A stretch of DNA of 64,000 nucleotides from assembly GCF_900105055.1 (NCBI RefSeq), contig NZ_FNTA01000004.1:1736001-1800000 (forward strand). Direction: 5' to 3'. The stretch is from Amycolatopsis lurida. GTDB lineage: Bacteria; Actinomycetota; Actinomycetes; Mycobacteriales; Pseudonocardiaceae. Every line of letters begins with the position of its first letter. The first letter of the stretch is position 1. Positions 17,808 through 25,822 of the stretch are shown here, one piece after another. The position numbers and the translations under genes are program-made. Below the pieces are notes generated by a model. It was not told where the DNA came from, searched no databases, and worked only from the letters and a program-made list of their open reading frames with translations.

Positions 17808-18276
17808 CTGACGTCGTTCCGCTCGCACGCCGAGGCCGGCTCGGGATGGGGGGCACCGGCCGACCGCAGCAAGGCCGGTATTCCGGGCGACCTCGGCGTG
17901 CGCGGGGACGTCGCGGACGACGTTCGGTCCAGGTGCGGGGTCCGGCGGCCGACGCCCCAGCCTGGGTCTCGTTGCCCAGGACCGGTTCGCCGGGGGGTGG
18001 TTCCGGTTCGATACCCGATGGCCGTGTCCGAGTGCCGTCGGCTTCGCGTCGCCGCTGAACAACTGGACCGAACCTAAGCCGGTAGGACATCCGGGTCCAG
18101 GCAGCCTTACCGGCAGAACGGGACGTCGATTTCTGCCGGTTGCCTCGTCTTGCCAAGGCGCTCGGTCTTGAGCCTGTGGGCATCTGATGGTCGAGCCGGT
18201 CCCCCAAAGAGTCCTTCACGGAGCCTTGGGCATGGCGAGGGGCCCGTCGCCGGTGTGGCTGGCGGGCTCCTCGGGT
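17808..18276. other. intergenic region with a 12-bp-arm stem-loop, no gene supported
   Basis: This stretch of about 470 bp lies between the convergent STAND regulator and the HNH gene. CGCACGCCGAGG (17824-17835) and CCTCGGCGTGCG (17891-17902) are perfect inverted arms with a 55-nt loop, perhaps the regulator's terminator. Near the HNH stop, GAGGGGCCCGTCGCC (from 18238) pairs imperfectly with GGCGGGCTCCTC. A 144-codon open frame on the minus strand has Arg/Pro-rich, family-less sequence and is not believed. Nothing else is seen. Confidence 0.5.
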
Positions 18277-19530
18277 TCAGACGCGGTGGAGGGTGTTGCG
18301 CCGAGGTTGTCGGAGCGGGTCTCGGTATTGGGGTGGGATGAACTCCGGTAACCCGTCGGCCGCCATCCGGACTTCCCAGTCACCGTGATGGATCAACCGG
18401 TGATGGAACCCGCACAGCAGCACCAGATTCCGAAGATCGGTAGGTCCGCCGTCTGCCCAGTGATGAATGTGGTGAGCGTGGCAATTCTTGGGTTTCCGAT
18501 GACAGCCCGGGAAGGCGCAGCCGCCGTCGCGGATGTTCAACGCACGTCTCTGGCCTGGGGTGACGAAGCGTCTGAGTCGCCCCACATCGAGGGGTTCTCC
18601 GGCGGCGCTCAGCACGACCGGCAGCATCAGGCAGTCACAGGCGGCGAGCCGGGCTTCCCTCGCGGTCATCGTCCCGACGAAATCCAGGCACGCGGTCCCG
18701 AGACCGGACTTCAACTCCTCAAGTCCAATGGTGACGTTCACGAGGGTCCGGTAGCCGCTGGTGCCGGGCTGGTCCGGGCAGGCGATCGCCAGATCGAGCA
18801 GGTCGACCCACGCGTCACCCATCCGTTCGCATTTCATCCGCAGATCGGCTTGCCCGAATTCGTCGACGGGTCGTGGCTGGGCGTAGGCCTCCAGCGCGGC
18901 AGCGGTGCGGGCACCGGTCTCGTCATCCAGGAGACCGGTCAGTTTCCAGAAACCGTCCTTGCGGCGCTCCAGCGTGATCTCCCGGCGCGACTCCTTCGGT
19001 TCCGGATCCTTCGGCTCCTTGCCGTCGGGGTCCAGCAACGCCAAAAGGTTCGCCTCAGCGTCCGCCAACTGGCGAGGACCGGCATCGCGGGCGAGGGTGG
19101 CGAGAATCTTCTCCGCGTTCGCCCGGTCCTCCACCGAGGTGTCGGCCGGGAGTCTCTTCAAGATCTCCAGGATCTGATCGATCCGCTCATCACCGACCAA
19201 CCCCTCGGCCGCAACCGCAGCGGTCTTGGGCAGCGCGGCGGGAACCTCGGTGCCGTCCAACGCACGGGTCGAGTTCAACGCGATGGCCCGCTTCACCACC
19301 GCACCCGCCTCACCGACCGACAACCCCGCCACATCCGCGAACCATGCAGCCGTGCGGCCATACCCGTACAAGTCTTTGACGCCCCGAGACTCGATCTCCG
19401 CCAGGAATTTCCCCAGTCCGGCGGTGGCCATCCGAATCACCTGCAAAGACTGCTGCACGCCATGGGCAAGCTCCAGCTTGCCAGCGCGCCACAGCTCCTG
19501 CGGCAACTCGGGAAGGAAGGTCTCGGACAC
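18277..19530 (-). CDS. DUF222 domain HNH endonuclease (13E12 repeat family type)
   Basis: A protein of about 417 residues. The N-terminal two thirds are the helical DUF222 region (GRTAAWFADVAGLSVGEAG; TGLLDDETGARTAAALEA). The C-terminus is an HNH nuclease finger: CAFPGCHRKPKNCHAHHI, then HWADGGPTDLRNLVLLCGFHH with the final His-His. This is the layout of the 13E12 repeat proteins of mycobacteria, several of which are LexA-controlled. The frame is open to 19596. A perfect LexA box at 19554-19567 makes the GTG at 19530 (VSETFLPEL) the best start, because that puts the box 24 bp upstream in the promoter. Its substrate is not known; a mobile or DNA-repair-linked role is possible. Confidence 0.88.
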   Translation of the reverse strand: MSETFLPELPQELWRAGKLELAHGVQQSLQVIRMATAGLGKFLAEIESRGVKDLYGYGRTAAWFADVAGLSVGEAGAVVKRAIALNSTRALDGTEVPAALPKTAAVAAEGLVGDERIDQILEILKRLPADTSVEDRANAEKILATLARDAGPRQLADAEANLLALLDPDGKEPKDPEPKESRREITLERRKDGFWKLTGLLDDETGARTAAALEAYAQPRPVDEFGQADLRMKCERMGDAWVDLLDLAIACPDQPGTSGYRTLVNVTIGLEELKSGLGTACLDFVGTMTAREARLAACDCLMLPVVLSAAGEPLDVGRLRRFVTPGQRRALNIRDGGCAFPGCHRKPKNCHAHHIHHWADGGPTDLRNLVLLCGFHHRLIHHGDWEVRMAADGLPEFIPPQYRDPLRQPRRNTLHRV

Positions 19531-19553
19531 ACCCCCAGAATACCGCAATTCAC

Positions 19554-19567
19554 CGAACATGTGTTCG
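19554..19567. promoter_or_regulatory. LexA (SOS) box
   Basis: CGAACATGTGTTCG fits the actinobacterial LexA consensus CGAACRNRYGTTYG at every position. It is an inverted repeat with CGAACA and TGTTCG arms. It lies 24 bp upstream of the GTG start of the DUF222/HNH gene at 19530, the right place to block its promoter. Induction by DNA damage is a prediction from this match and from SOS control of related 13E12 genes in mycobacteria. Confidence 0.85.
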
Positions 19568-19651
19568 TAATTTTGGGCAACCAACAAAACGAACAACTAA
19601 CACTGAAGGGTGATAGAACTACCATACCGCGGACACATACAGCCAACCCTC

Positions 19652-19671
19652 GCATTTAGTCGACTAATTGC
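19652..19671. promoter_or_regulatory. 20-bp near-perfect palindrome around TTAGTCGACTAA
   Basis: TTAGTCGACTAA (19656-19667) is a perfect 12-bp palindrome. With one mismatched pair it extends to GCA...TGC over 19652-19671. The form is that of TetR/MarR-type operators. It overlaps the stop codon of the truncated small gene at 19656 and lies about 85 bp from the LexA box. It may instead serve as a weak terminator for the NmrA-gene transcript. No regulator of that type is next to it. Confidence 0.4.
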
Positions 19672-19874
19672 GAAGGGAATCGCCGAACGGCTGCCCATGC
19701 CTGCCAGGTGCGGACTACCGCTGTTCCTCTTGAGATCGCCGGCCGGTCCGGCCACATCGAGCAGGTTCTCGAACCGGCGCCGGTGGACGTGCGCCCCATC
19801 CGCGCGAGCCCCACGGCCTTTTCCTCCTCGAAAACATCCGCCTTGAGCGTGAACCGGATGCAGTGGTGGATCAT
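19656..19874 (-). CDS. small protein, possibly a frameshifted Dabb/monooxygenase-like remnant
   Basis: A 72-codon frame starting MIHHCIRFTLKADVFEEEK, which looks like the first strand and helix of small ferredoxin-like-fold proteins (Dabb/antibiotic-biosynthesis monooxygenase type). After about residue 27 the sequence turns into Arg/Ser/Trp-rich text without family character. The next frame reads more naturally (RRRFENLLDVAGPAGDL), so a frameshift is suspected. It follows the NAD(P)-binding gene by 12 bp on the same strand. It ends inside the 19656-19667 palindrome with a TTA codon just before the stop. It may be a decayed gene; low confidence. Confidence 0.35.
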   Translation of the reverse strand: MIHHCIRFTLKADVFEEEKAVGLARMGRTSTGAGSRTCSMWPDRPAISRGTAVVRTWQAWAAVRRFPSQLVD

Positions 19875-19886
19875 CGCGCTTCCCTT

Positions 19887-20735
19887 TCACACGGACAAGA
19901 AATCGGCAGCGTGGTCGCGGGCGAAGTCGGTGACGTCGCGCGCGGGTTTTCCGGTCAGGTCGGCGACGGCCGTGTGCACTTCGGCGGCTTCGCCTCTGGC
20001 GTAGTGCGCGTAGTCCTCGATGAGGCCGTCGATCTGCCACCGCGGGAGCAAACCGTTCAGCGCCGCGGCGAACCGATCGGCGGAGGTGTCGCGGAAGGTG
20101 ACGTTCCGCCCTGTGGCGGTCGAGAGCGCCTGAGCGATCTGGCCGTGGGTCACCGCGCGCGGTCCGGTCAGCGTGTAGGTCCGGCCGGCGTGTCCCGTAC
20201 CGGTCAGCACGGCCGCGGCGGCGTCCGCGATGTCCCTGGTGTCTATGGCGCTGACGGCGGCTTCGCCGATGGGTGCGGCGAAGAAACCCTGCGCGATAGT
20301 TCCGGCGAAGGCGAGCAGCGCCTGCAAGTAGAGGTTGGGACGAAGCACGGTGTGCTCGATCCCGAGTGAGCGGACGTGCGCCTCCACTTCGGCGTGCCAG
20401 CGCAGGAACCGCACCGGCGAGTCGGCGCGCGCCGCGTACTGCGAGAGCAGCACGAGCCGGCTCACACCGGCGTCCCGGGCGAGGTCGGCGAACCGGATCT
20501 GGAGTGAGGCGGCGTCGGGAGCGGAAGGGCTGTTGAGGAAGGCCGCGTCGACGCCTTTCAGTGCCGCACCGACCGCTTCCGGGCCACGCAGGTCGGCGAC
20601 GACGGTCTCGGCGCCGGGAACGGAACGATCGGGGTCCCGGGTCATCGCGCGGACGGCGACGCCGCGGGCTCGCAGAGCGGGTATCAGGGTGGTTCCGATG
20701 GTTCCGGTCGCGCCGGTCACCAATACAGTGTCCAT
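19887..20735 (-). CDS. NmrA-like atypical SDR, NAD(P)-binding protein
   Basis: A 282-residue Rossmann protein: VLVTGATGTIGTTL (4-17) is the dinucleotide-binding loop of atypical short-chain dehydrogenases. AMTRDP follows the second strand, as in NADP-binding members, and VVADLRG follows. RLVLLSQYAA and TVLRPNLYLQALLAF are the usual NmrA/azoreductase-like segments; the SDR YxxxK pair is not present in its classical form. These proteins act as redox sensors or quinone/azo reductases, and which one is not decidable here. The small gene at 19656-19874 follows on the same strand, and the remains of an MFS transporter lie 30 bp upstream. Confidence 0.88.
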   Translation of the reverse strand: MDTVLVTGATGTIGTTLIPALRARGVAVRAMTRDPDRSVPGAETVVADLRGPEAVGAALKGVDAAFLNSPSAPDAASLQIRFADLARDAGVSRLVLLSQYAARADSPVRFLRWHAEVEAHVRSLGIEHTVLRPNLYLQALLAFAGTIAQGFFAAPIGEAAVSAIDTRDIADAAAAVLTGTGHAGRTYTLTGPRAVTHGQIAQALSTATGRNVTFRDTSADRFAAALNGLLPRWQIDGLIEDYAHYARGEAAEVHTAVADLTGKPARDVTDFARDHAADFLSV

Positions 20736-20765
20736 TGTGGAATGTCCTTTCCCGACAGAGTTCGG

Positions 20766-20970
20766 TTACGGGTTTTGACTGCGGAGAAGAGTGCAACCGC
20801 GAGGGCGATTGACGACGAGCGCGGCGACCTCGACCGGGTCGTCCGGCAGCAGGTGGCTGTCCACGACCACCGTGAGGTCGGCGGCGGTGAGCGCCAGGCC
20901 CTGCCGGTTCGTGGATCACCGTCGCGGCGTCGAGGATGACCAGGAACATGGCGCTCGCGAGGCCGCGCAT
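20766..20970 (-). pseudogene. relic of an MFS drug-efflux transporter (EmrB/QacA type)
   Basis: On the minus strand a fragment begins MRGLASAMFLVILDAATVIHEP (ATG near 20968-20970). This is close to the helix-1 FLVILDxTIVNVALP signature of DHA2 transporters. After a frame change, the text ALTAADLTVVVDSHLLPDD appears, matching the following LTAADLxWVVxxYLL segment, and then a stop at 20766. The two pieces are in different frames and the other 12 helices are missing. So this is a short decayed 5' end, not a gene. It occupies most of the 351-bp space between the NmrA-like gene and the LuxR regulator. Confidence 0.5.
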
Positions 20971-21086
20971 CGCACCCCGCGGCAAATCCGTTCGTCGCTC
21001 CTCCGGTCATGCCGCCACGATCGCGCGGGGGCCCGTCCGTTCGCGTCGGCGACAATCACCTATTCCGCCTCGCTAGGGTTCGGACC

Positions 21087-23783
21087 ATGCCCACGACGTC
21101 CCCCCGATCGCTCGTCGGCAGACGAGCCGAGATCGATCGCCTCCTCGCCCTTGTCCACGCGGCGGGCCGAGGCGAGGGCGGAGTGCTCGTCCTCCGTGGC
21201 GAGCCGGGTATCGGCAAGAGCGCGCTGCTGGACCACGTCGAACGAGCGACGGCCGAGGAGTTCCAGCTCATCCGCGCGTCCGGGTCGGAATTCGAGGGTG
21301 AACTGCCGTTCGCGGCACTGCACCAGCTGTGCGTCCCGGCGCTGGCGCACCTCGACACGCTGTCGGCTCCCTACCGCGAATCCCTCCTGGTCGCCTTCGG
21401 GCTGGCCGACGGCGCGCCGGATCCGTTCCGGGTCGGTCTCGCCGCGCTCGAACTCCTGGCGACCGCCGCGGGGACGCGTCCGATGCTGTGCGTGGTCGAC
21501 GACGCGCACTGGCTGGACACCGCGTCGGCGAGGGCGTTGACGTTCCTGGCGAGGCGGATCGCGGCCGAACCGATCGCGATGGTGTTCGCCGCGCGTGACC
21601 AGGACCCGGTTCGCGGGCTGGACGACCTGCCGGGACTGACGGTCGGCGGTTTGAGCGATACGCACGCGCGTGCCCTGCTGGCCGGGGAAAAGACCGTGAC
21701 GCTGGACGAGCGTGTGCGCGATCGTCTGCTCGCGGAGGCGCGCGGCAACCCGCTCGCGCTCATCGAACTGCCGAAAGCGGGCGGTTTCGCACCGCCGGCG
21801 CCGTCGCCGATCGCGAGCCGGATAGAGCGGATTTTCCGGGCCAGGATGGCGGAACTGCCCGTGGCCGCGCGGCGGCTGCTGACCCTCGCGAGCGCCGATC
21901 CCACCGGCGATCCCGGTCTGCTGTGGGCGGCCGCGCGGCGGCTGGACATCGACGTGCCCACCGCGAGCGCCGCGGCCGAGGCCTCCGGGCTGATCCGGTT
22001 CGACACGCGGGCGCGCTTCTGCCACCCGCTGGCGCGCTCCGCCGCGTACCGCGCGGCCGAACCCGAGCAGCGCCACACGGCCCATCGAGCACTGGCCGAA
22101 GTCACCGACCCGGAAACCGCCGGAGACCGCCGGGCCTGGCACCGGGCCCAGGCCACCTCCGGGCCGGACGAACAGGTCGCGGCGGAACTGGAATTGTCGG
22201 CGTCGCGCGCGCAGGCACGCGGAGGTGTGGCGGCCGCCGCCGCGTTCCTCGAACGCGCGGCGGCGCTTTCGCTCGACCCTGCCAAGCAGATCGAGCGCAC
22301 CCTCGCGGCCGCGCGGACCACGCTGGAGGCGGGCGCGACGGACGCGGCGGCGGAGCTGCTGGCCAGCGTCGACACCGAGACCTTGGCCGTCTCCCAGCAC
22401 GCATCGGTCGACCTGCTGCGCGGGAGGATCGCGTTCGTCCAAGGCACGGAGGGGGCTGTCCGCGGGCCGGAACTCATCCTGCGCGCGGCGGAGCGGCTCG
22501 CCGCCGTCGATCCGGAGCGGTCACGCGAGTCCTTCGTCGCGGCGCTGGAAATGGGGCTCGTGGTCGGCCGGGCCGCGGGAGTGCTGGACCGCGTTCTCGA
22601 CGCGGCCCGGTCGGCGCCGCCGGCGTCAGGACCGCCGGATCTCCTCGACGCGCTGGTGCGGTTGACCGCCGAAGGCCACCATGCCGGTGTGCCGGCGCTT
22701 CGCCGCGTTCTCACCGGCGACGATGCCGGCTGGACCAGGACACCGGCCCTGGCCACCGTGCTCGCGGGCGAACTGTGGGACATCGACCTGCACGCGACGA
22801 TCGTCGACTGGCTCGTGCGGACCGGACGGGACACGGGATCGCCGATGACGATCCGGCTCGGCCTGTCCCAGGTGGCGCTGCACGCGGTGCTCACCGGGAA
22901 CTTCGGGCGGGCGATGGCCGCGATCGCGGAAGAAGAGGCGATCGCGGACGCCGTCGGTGATCCGCCGCAGCTGTACCCGCGCGTGCACTTGGCGGCGATG
23001 CGCGGCCGCCGCCGGGAGGTGCTCGACCTGTTCGCCGAAGCGACGACTCGCGGCAACGGGCAGCTGACCGCGAACGCCCACTGGGCGACGGCCGTGCTGT
23101 ACAACGGGCTCGCGGAATACCCGGCAGCGCTGGACGCGGCGACCCAGGCCGTGGCGAGCGGCGACCTCTTCCTCGCCGGCATCGCGTTGCCCGAACTCGT
23201 CGAAGCCGCGGTGCGATGCGGGAAGGATTCCGTCGCCCGGTCGGCGCTGGACTCCTTGACCGCCCGCACGGAACCCGCGGGGACCGCCTTCGCCCTCGGT
23301 ATCGCGGCGAGCGCGCGGGCCCTCGTCAGCAACGCCGAACCCGACCATCTGGAGGCGCTCCGCTATCTGGCGAACGGCTCGCTCTCGGTGCATCTCGCGC
23401 GGGCGCGGTTGCGGTACGGCGAATGGTTGCGCCGCGCGGGCCGCCGACGCGAGGCGCGTGAACACCTGCGCGCCGCGCACGACCAGCTGTCGGAGATCGG
23501 GCTGGAGGCGTTCACCCGGCGGGCCGCCGACGAACTGCGCGCGACCGGGGAGGTCGCGCGCAGCCGCTCCGGGCGTTCCTACGACCATCTGACCATGCAG
23601 GAGACGCATATCGCGCGCCAGGTCGCGGCAGGCGCGACCTCGAAGGAAGTGGCCACCCGGCTGTTCCTCAGTCCCCGCACGGTGGACGCCCACCTCCGCA
23701 ACATCTTCCGCAAGCTCGGCATCACTTCGCGCAGGCAATTGAGGGACATGCCCGATCTCCGCGACGAGGAAGCCGGTTCTTGA
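21087..23783 (+). CDS. LuxR-family regulator with AAA ATPase domain (LAL/MalT type)
   Basis: An 898-residue protein. Residues 8-250 are a STAND/AAA ATPase: LVGRRAEIDRLL, Walker A GEPGIGKS (38-45), and Walker B PMLCVVDDAHWLD near 135. A long helical middle follows with TPR-like repeats. The last 65 residues are a LuxR helix-turn-helix: LTMQETHIARQVAAGATSKE, then SPRTVDAHLRNIFRKLGI. LAL proteins are inducer- and ATP-dependent activators. The ATG at 21087 is picked since the conserved domain starts there; the open frame extends upstream without homology. No biosynthetic cluster is next to it, so the target is unknown. Confidence 0.92.
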   Translation: MPTTSPRSLVGRRAEIDRLLALVHAAGRGEGGVLVLRGEPGIGKSALLDHVERATAEEFQLIRASGSEFEGELPFAALHQLCVPALAHLDTLSAPYRESLLVAFGLADGAPDPFRVGLAALELLATAAGTRPMLCVVDDAHWLDTASARALTFLARRIAAEPIAMVFAARDQDPVRGLDDLPGLTVGGLSDTHARALLAGEKTVTLDERVRDRLLAEARGNPLALIELPKAGGFAPPAPSPIASRIERIFRARMAELPVAARRLLTLASADPTGDPGLLWAAARRLDIDVPTASAAAEASGLIRFDTRARFCHPLARSAAYRAAEPEQRHTAHRALAEVTDPETAGDRRAWHRAQATSGPDEQVAAELELSASRAQARGGVAAAAAFLERAAALSLDPAKQIERTLAAARTTLEAGATDAAAELLASVDTETLAVSQHASVDLLRGRIAFVQGTEGAVRGPELILRAAERLAAVDPERSRESFVAALEMGLVVGRAAGVLDRVLDAARSAPPASGPPDLLDALVRLTAEGHHAGVPALRRVLTGDDAGWTRTPALATVLAGELWDIDLHATIVDWLVRTGRDTGSPMTIRLGLSQVALHAVLTGNFGRAMAAIAEEEAIADAVGDPPQLYPRVHLAAMRGRRREVLDLFAEATTRGNGQLTANAHWATAVLYNGLAEYPAALDAATQAVASGDLFLAGIALPELVEAAVRCGKDSVARSALDSLTARTEPAGTAFALGIAASARALVSNAEPDHLEALRYLANGSLSVHLARARLRYGEWLRRAGRRREAREHLRAAHDQLSEIGLEAFTRRAADELRATGEVARSRSGRSYDHLTMQETHIARQVAAGATSKEVATRLFLSPRTVDAHLRNIFRKLGITSRRQLRDMPDLRDEEAGS

Positions 23784-23787
23784 CCGG

Positions 23788-23817
23788 TCCTCCGCCTTCC
23801 GCGTACGGAAGACGGAG
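23788..23817. terminator. bidirectional hairpin terminator
   Basis: CCTCCG-C-CTTCCG (23788-23800) pairs with CGGAAG-A-CGGAGG (23805-23817) around the loop CGTA, with one mismatch. It sits between the convergent stops of the LuxR regulator (23783) and the FG-GAP gene (23833). Confidence 0.7.
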
Positions 23818-23832
23818 GCTCCCGTTCACTGC

Positions 23833-24708
23833 TCAGACCGGGATGTCGCCCGGTGTCCCCCACTGGGTGGTGAACAGGCCAAGGCCGTACCAGGTCCCGT
23901 TCGACGGCCGCCACACCACGAAGTCCGCCCGCGGGTCGCCGCCGAAATTGCCCGCCATGGGCACGTCACCGGCGGCACCCCATTGCTGGGTCGCGATACC
24001 GAGCACGTACCAGACACCGTTACCCGGCCGCCACACGGCGAAATCGGAGCGGCCGTCCGCATTGAAATCACCGGCCACCGGAATATCGCCCGCGACCCCC
24101 CATTGCTGGGTCGCGATTCCCCGCACGTACCAGACGCCGTCGCTCGGGCGCCAAACTGTGAAGTCGGCGCGCCCGTCGGCGTTGAAATCGCCGGAGACCG
24201 GAACGTCACCGGCGACACCCCATTGCACCGTGGCGATACCGAGCACGTACCAGGTGCCATTACTCGGCCGCCACACCGCGAAATCGGAGCGGCCGTCACC
24301 ATTGAAATCGCCGGTCAGGGGAACGTCCCCGGACACGCCCCACTGCTGGGTCACCACCGCGCCCGTGCTGCTCTGGATGATGTACCAAATTCCGTTGCTC
24401 GGCCGCCACACGGCGAAGTCGGCCCGATGGTCGCCGTCGTAGTCCGCGGCCACCGGCACGTCGCCCGAGACACCCCACTGCTGGGTCACGACACTGCCGT
24501 TACTGCTGCGGATCACGTACCAGACACCGTTACCGGGACGCCAAACCGCCTTGTCGGCGAACCCGTCGCCGTCGAAATCCGCGGCGGGCTTCTGAGACGA
24601 TGGCGAGGCGGCGACACCGATATCGTCCGCTCCCGCGGCCGGTGACATTACGAGCGGACCCGCGAGCAGACCCGCCAATGCCGCACCCAGCCGAATGGAT
24701 CTTCGCAT
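23833..24708 (-). CDS. secreted FG-GAP/VCBS-like repeat protein
   Basis: A 291-residue protein with a signal peptide (MRRSIRLGAALAGLLAGPLV, cleavage near AGA-DD). The rest is six repeats of about 38-45 residues, each with a D-x-(D/N)-G/A-D-G-x-(A/S)-D calcium-loop segment, then VWRPxNGxWYV and QWGxxGDxPV. These are FG-GAP-like blades of an integrin-type beta-propeller and probably bind Ca2+. There is no catalytic domain, so it is probably a binding or matrix protein, or the leftover repeat part of a larger secreted enzyme. The repeats are also strongly alike at the DNA level, so recombination could change their number. It is divergent from the IclR-type gene. Confidence 0.88.
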   Translation of the reverse strand: MRRSIRLGAALAGLLAGPLVMSPAAGADDIGVAASPSSQKPAADFDGDGFADKAVWRPGNGVWYVIRSSNGSVVTQQWGVSGDVPVAADYDGDHRADFAVWRPSNGIWYIIQSSTGAVVTQQWGVSGDVPLTGDFNGDGRSDFAVWRPSNGTWYVLGIATVQWGVAGDVPVSGDFNADGRADFTVWRPSDGVWYVRGIATQQWGVAGDIPVAGDFNADGRSDFAVWRPGNGVWYVLGIATQQWGAAGDVPMAGNFGGDPRADFVVWRPSNGTWYGLGLFTTQWGTPGDIPV

Positions 24709-24859
24709 TTTGCCGGAACCTCTTTCCGTTCGGTGGACGTGCTCTTCCCAGTCCGCGCTTTATGACCGAAGATACGAACCGGGGTAGTTCCAGCCTGACA
24801 CCGACGGCATGACCTTGTCAGCAAGGATTCCGTCCAGCGGACCGCGCGAGGGGATTTCA

Positions 24860-25459
24860 GTGGAGACCAAGAGAAGACCAAGAAGCGTCCTCGAAGGCGC
24901 TTTCACCCTATTGGATGCCTTGGTACGACATCAAGGTGAAGCGGGATTGACCCAGCTGGCAAATTCCTGTTCGCTGCCGAAATCGACGGCATACCGATTA
25001 CTCGAGCAATTGACCGCACTGGAGGTTGTCCAGCGCAGCGAAAACCGCTATCGCGTCGGCGCGCAGGCATTCCGGCTCGGCCAATCGTGGCAGCCCTATC
25101 CGCGGCTGCTGGAACTCGCGCGCGGCGAACTCCGGCGCCTGGCCGCGGCCACCCGGGCCAGTTCGGTGCTCGCCGTCCCCTGCGACGGCCGGATCCTGAT
25201 CGCCGCCGCCAGCCTCACCCGGGCGGAGGACGGCGTCCTTCTCCGGCCCGGATCGACGGTGCCCCAGCGCACCGGCCGCTTCTGCCCCCGGTGGCAAGCG
25301 GAACACGAACTCGTCGCCGTCGAAGCGTCCGTCAGGCTGCCGACCGGCCGGACGGTCGGCTCGATCGCGACCGTGCTCACGCTGCCGCAGTCCTCCGTCA
25401 CGATGTCCGACACCGTCGCCCGCGCCGCCCGCACACTCGGGGCCGCGCTGGCGGACTGA
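24860..25459 (+). CDS. IclR-like transcriptional regulator, short ligand domain
   Basis: A protein of about 199 residues. Residues 8-75 are the IclR winged helix (RSVLEGAFTLLDALVRHQG, then SLPKSTAYRLLEQLTALEVV). The effector domain is clearly shortened: IclR proteins usually reach about 250 residues, and here only about 120 follow the HTH (SSVLAVPCDGRILIAAASL ... GSIATVLTL). The GTG at 24860 is chosen over the ATG at 24809 because GAGGGG lies 6 bp before it. Codon 47 is TTA (24998-25000), a rare leucine codon in actinomycetes that would make it depend on the bldA tRNA. The first third of the gene is visibly less GC-rich than its neighbours. It is divergent from the FG-GAP gene. Confidence 0.8.
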   Translation: METKRRPRSVLEGAFTLLDALVRHQGEAGLTQLANSCSLPKSTAYRLLEQLTALEVVQRSENRYRVGAQAFRLGQSWQPYPRLLELARGELRRLAAATRASSVLAVPCDGRILIAAASLTRAEDGVLLRPGSTVPQRTGRFCPRWQAEHELVAVEASVRLPTGRTVGSIATVLTLPQSSVTMSDTVARAARTLGAALAD

Positions 25460-25492
25460 GCGACGTGCGCGGTCTCGCGCTACGGTCCCCTG

Positions 25493-25822
25493 GTGACTTC
25501 GGCCGACGCCCCCGAAGCCCGGATGTGGACGATCCGCGGTGGCGAACCCGGGTTGCGCGAAGAGAATTACCACGAGGTGATGGCCGCGTCGCGGGCTCTC
25601 ACCGAACAGCTCCAGGCCGGCTCGGTGCCGCGTGAGGTCGTTTCCGCCGTGGTCGGGATCTCCGGTAGGACGGATACGTGGTGGAGGACGACCTGCCGGA
25701 CTGGCTGCCGACCTGGTGTGCGGATCACCTGGGAGCCGAGCCGGTCGCCGTGCTGTTCGAGGCACGGTCGATATCGGCGGTGTTCGGGCTGCGGCTGGCG
25801 ACGGGGCGGGACGTCGTGGTGA
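25493..25822 (+). CDS. small hypothetical protein overlapping the next gene
   Basis: An open frame from GTG 25493 reads MTSADAPEARMWTIRGGEP and GLREENYHEVMAASRALTEQ, ordinary protein-like text, up to about VVGISGRTDTW (codon 62). After that it runs 145 bp inside the phosphotransferase gene in another frame, as Arg/Cys-rich text. Either it is a short gene whose last third is only a run-on, or its proper stop was lost by a frameshift. I do not recognise the family. Confidence 0.35.
   Translation: MTSADAPEARMWTIRGGEPGLREENYHEVMAASRALTEQLQAGSVPREVVSAVVGISGRTDTWWRTTCRTGCRPGVRITWEPSRSPCCSRHGRYRRCSGCGWRRGGTSW

Noticed and set aside
17785..18219. A 144-codon frame on the minus strand between the STAND regulator and the HNH gene
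   Set aside because: Arg/Pro-rich text, no family, overlaps the regulator's end, and no ribosome site is evident.
10277..23783. Antibiotic gene cluster, suggested by SARP-like and LAL regulators
   Set aside because: No synthase, synthetase or tailoring enzyme set lies in the window; the regulators have FHA or general TPR parts.
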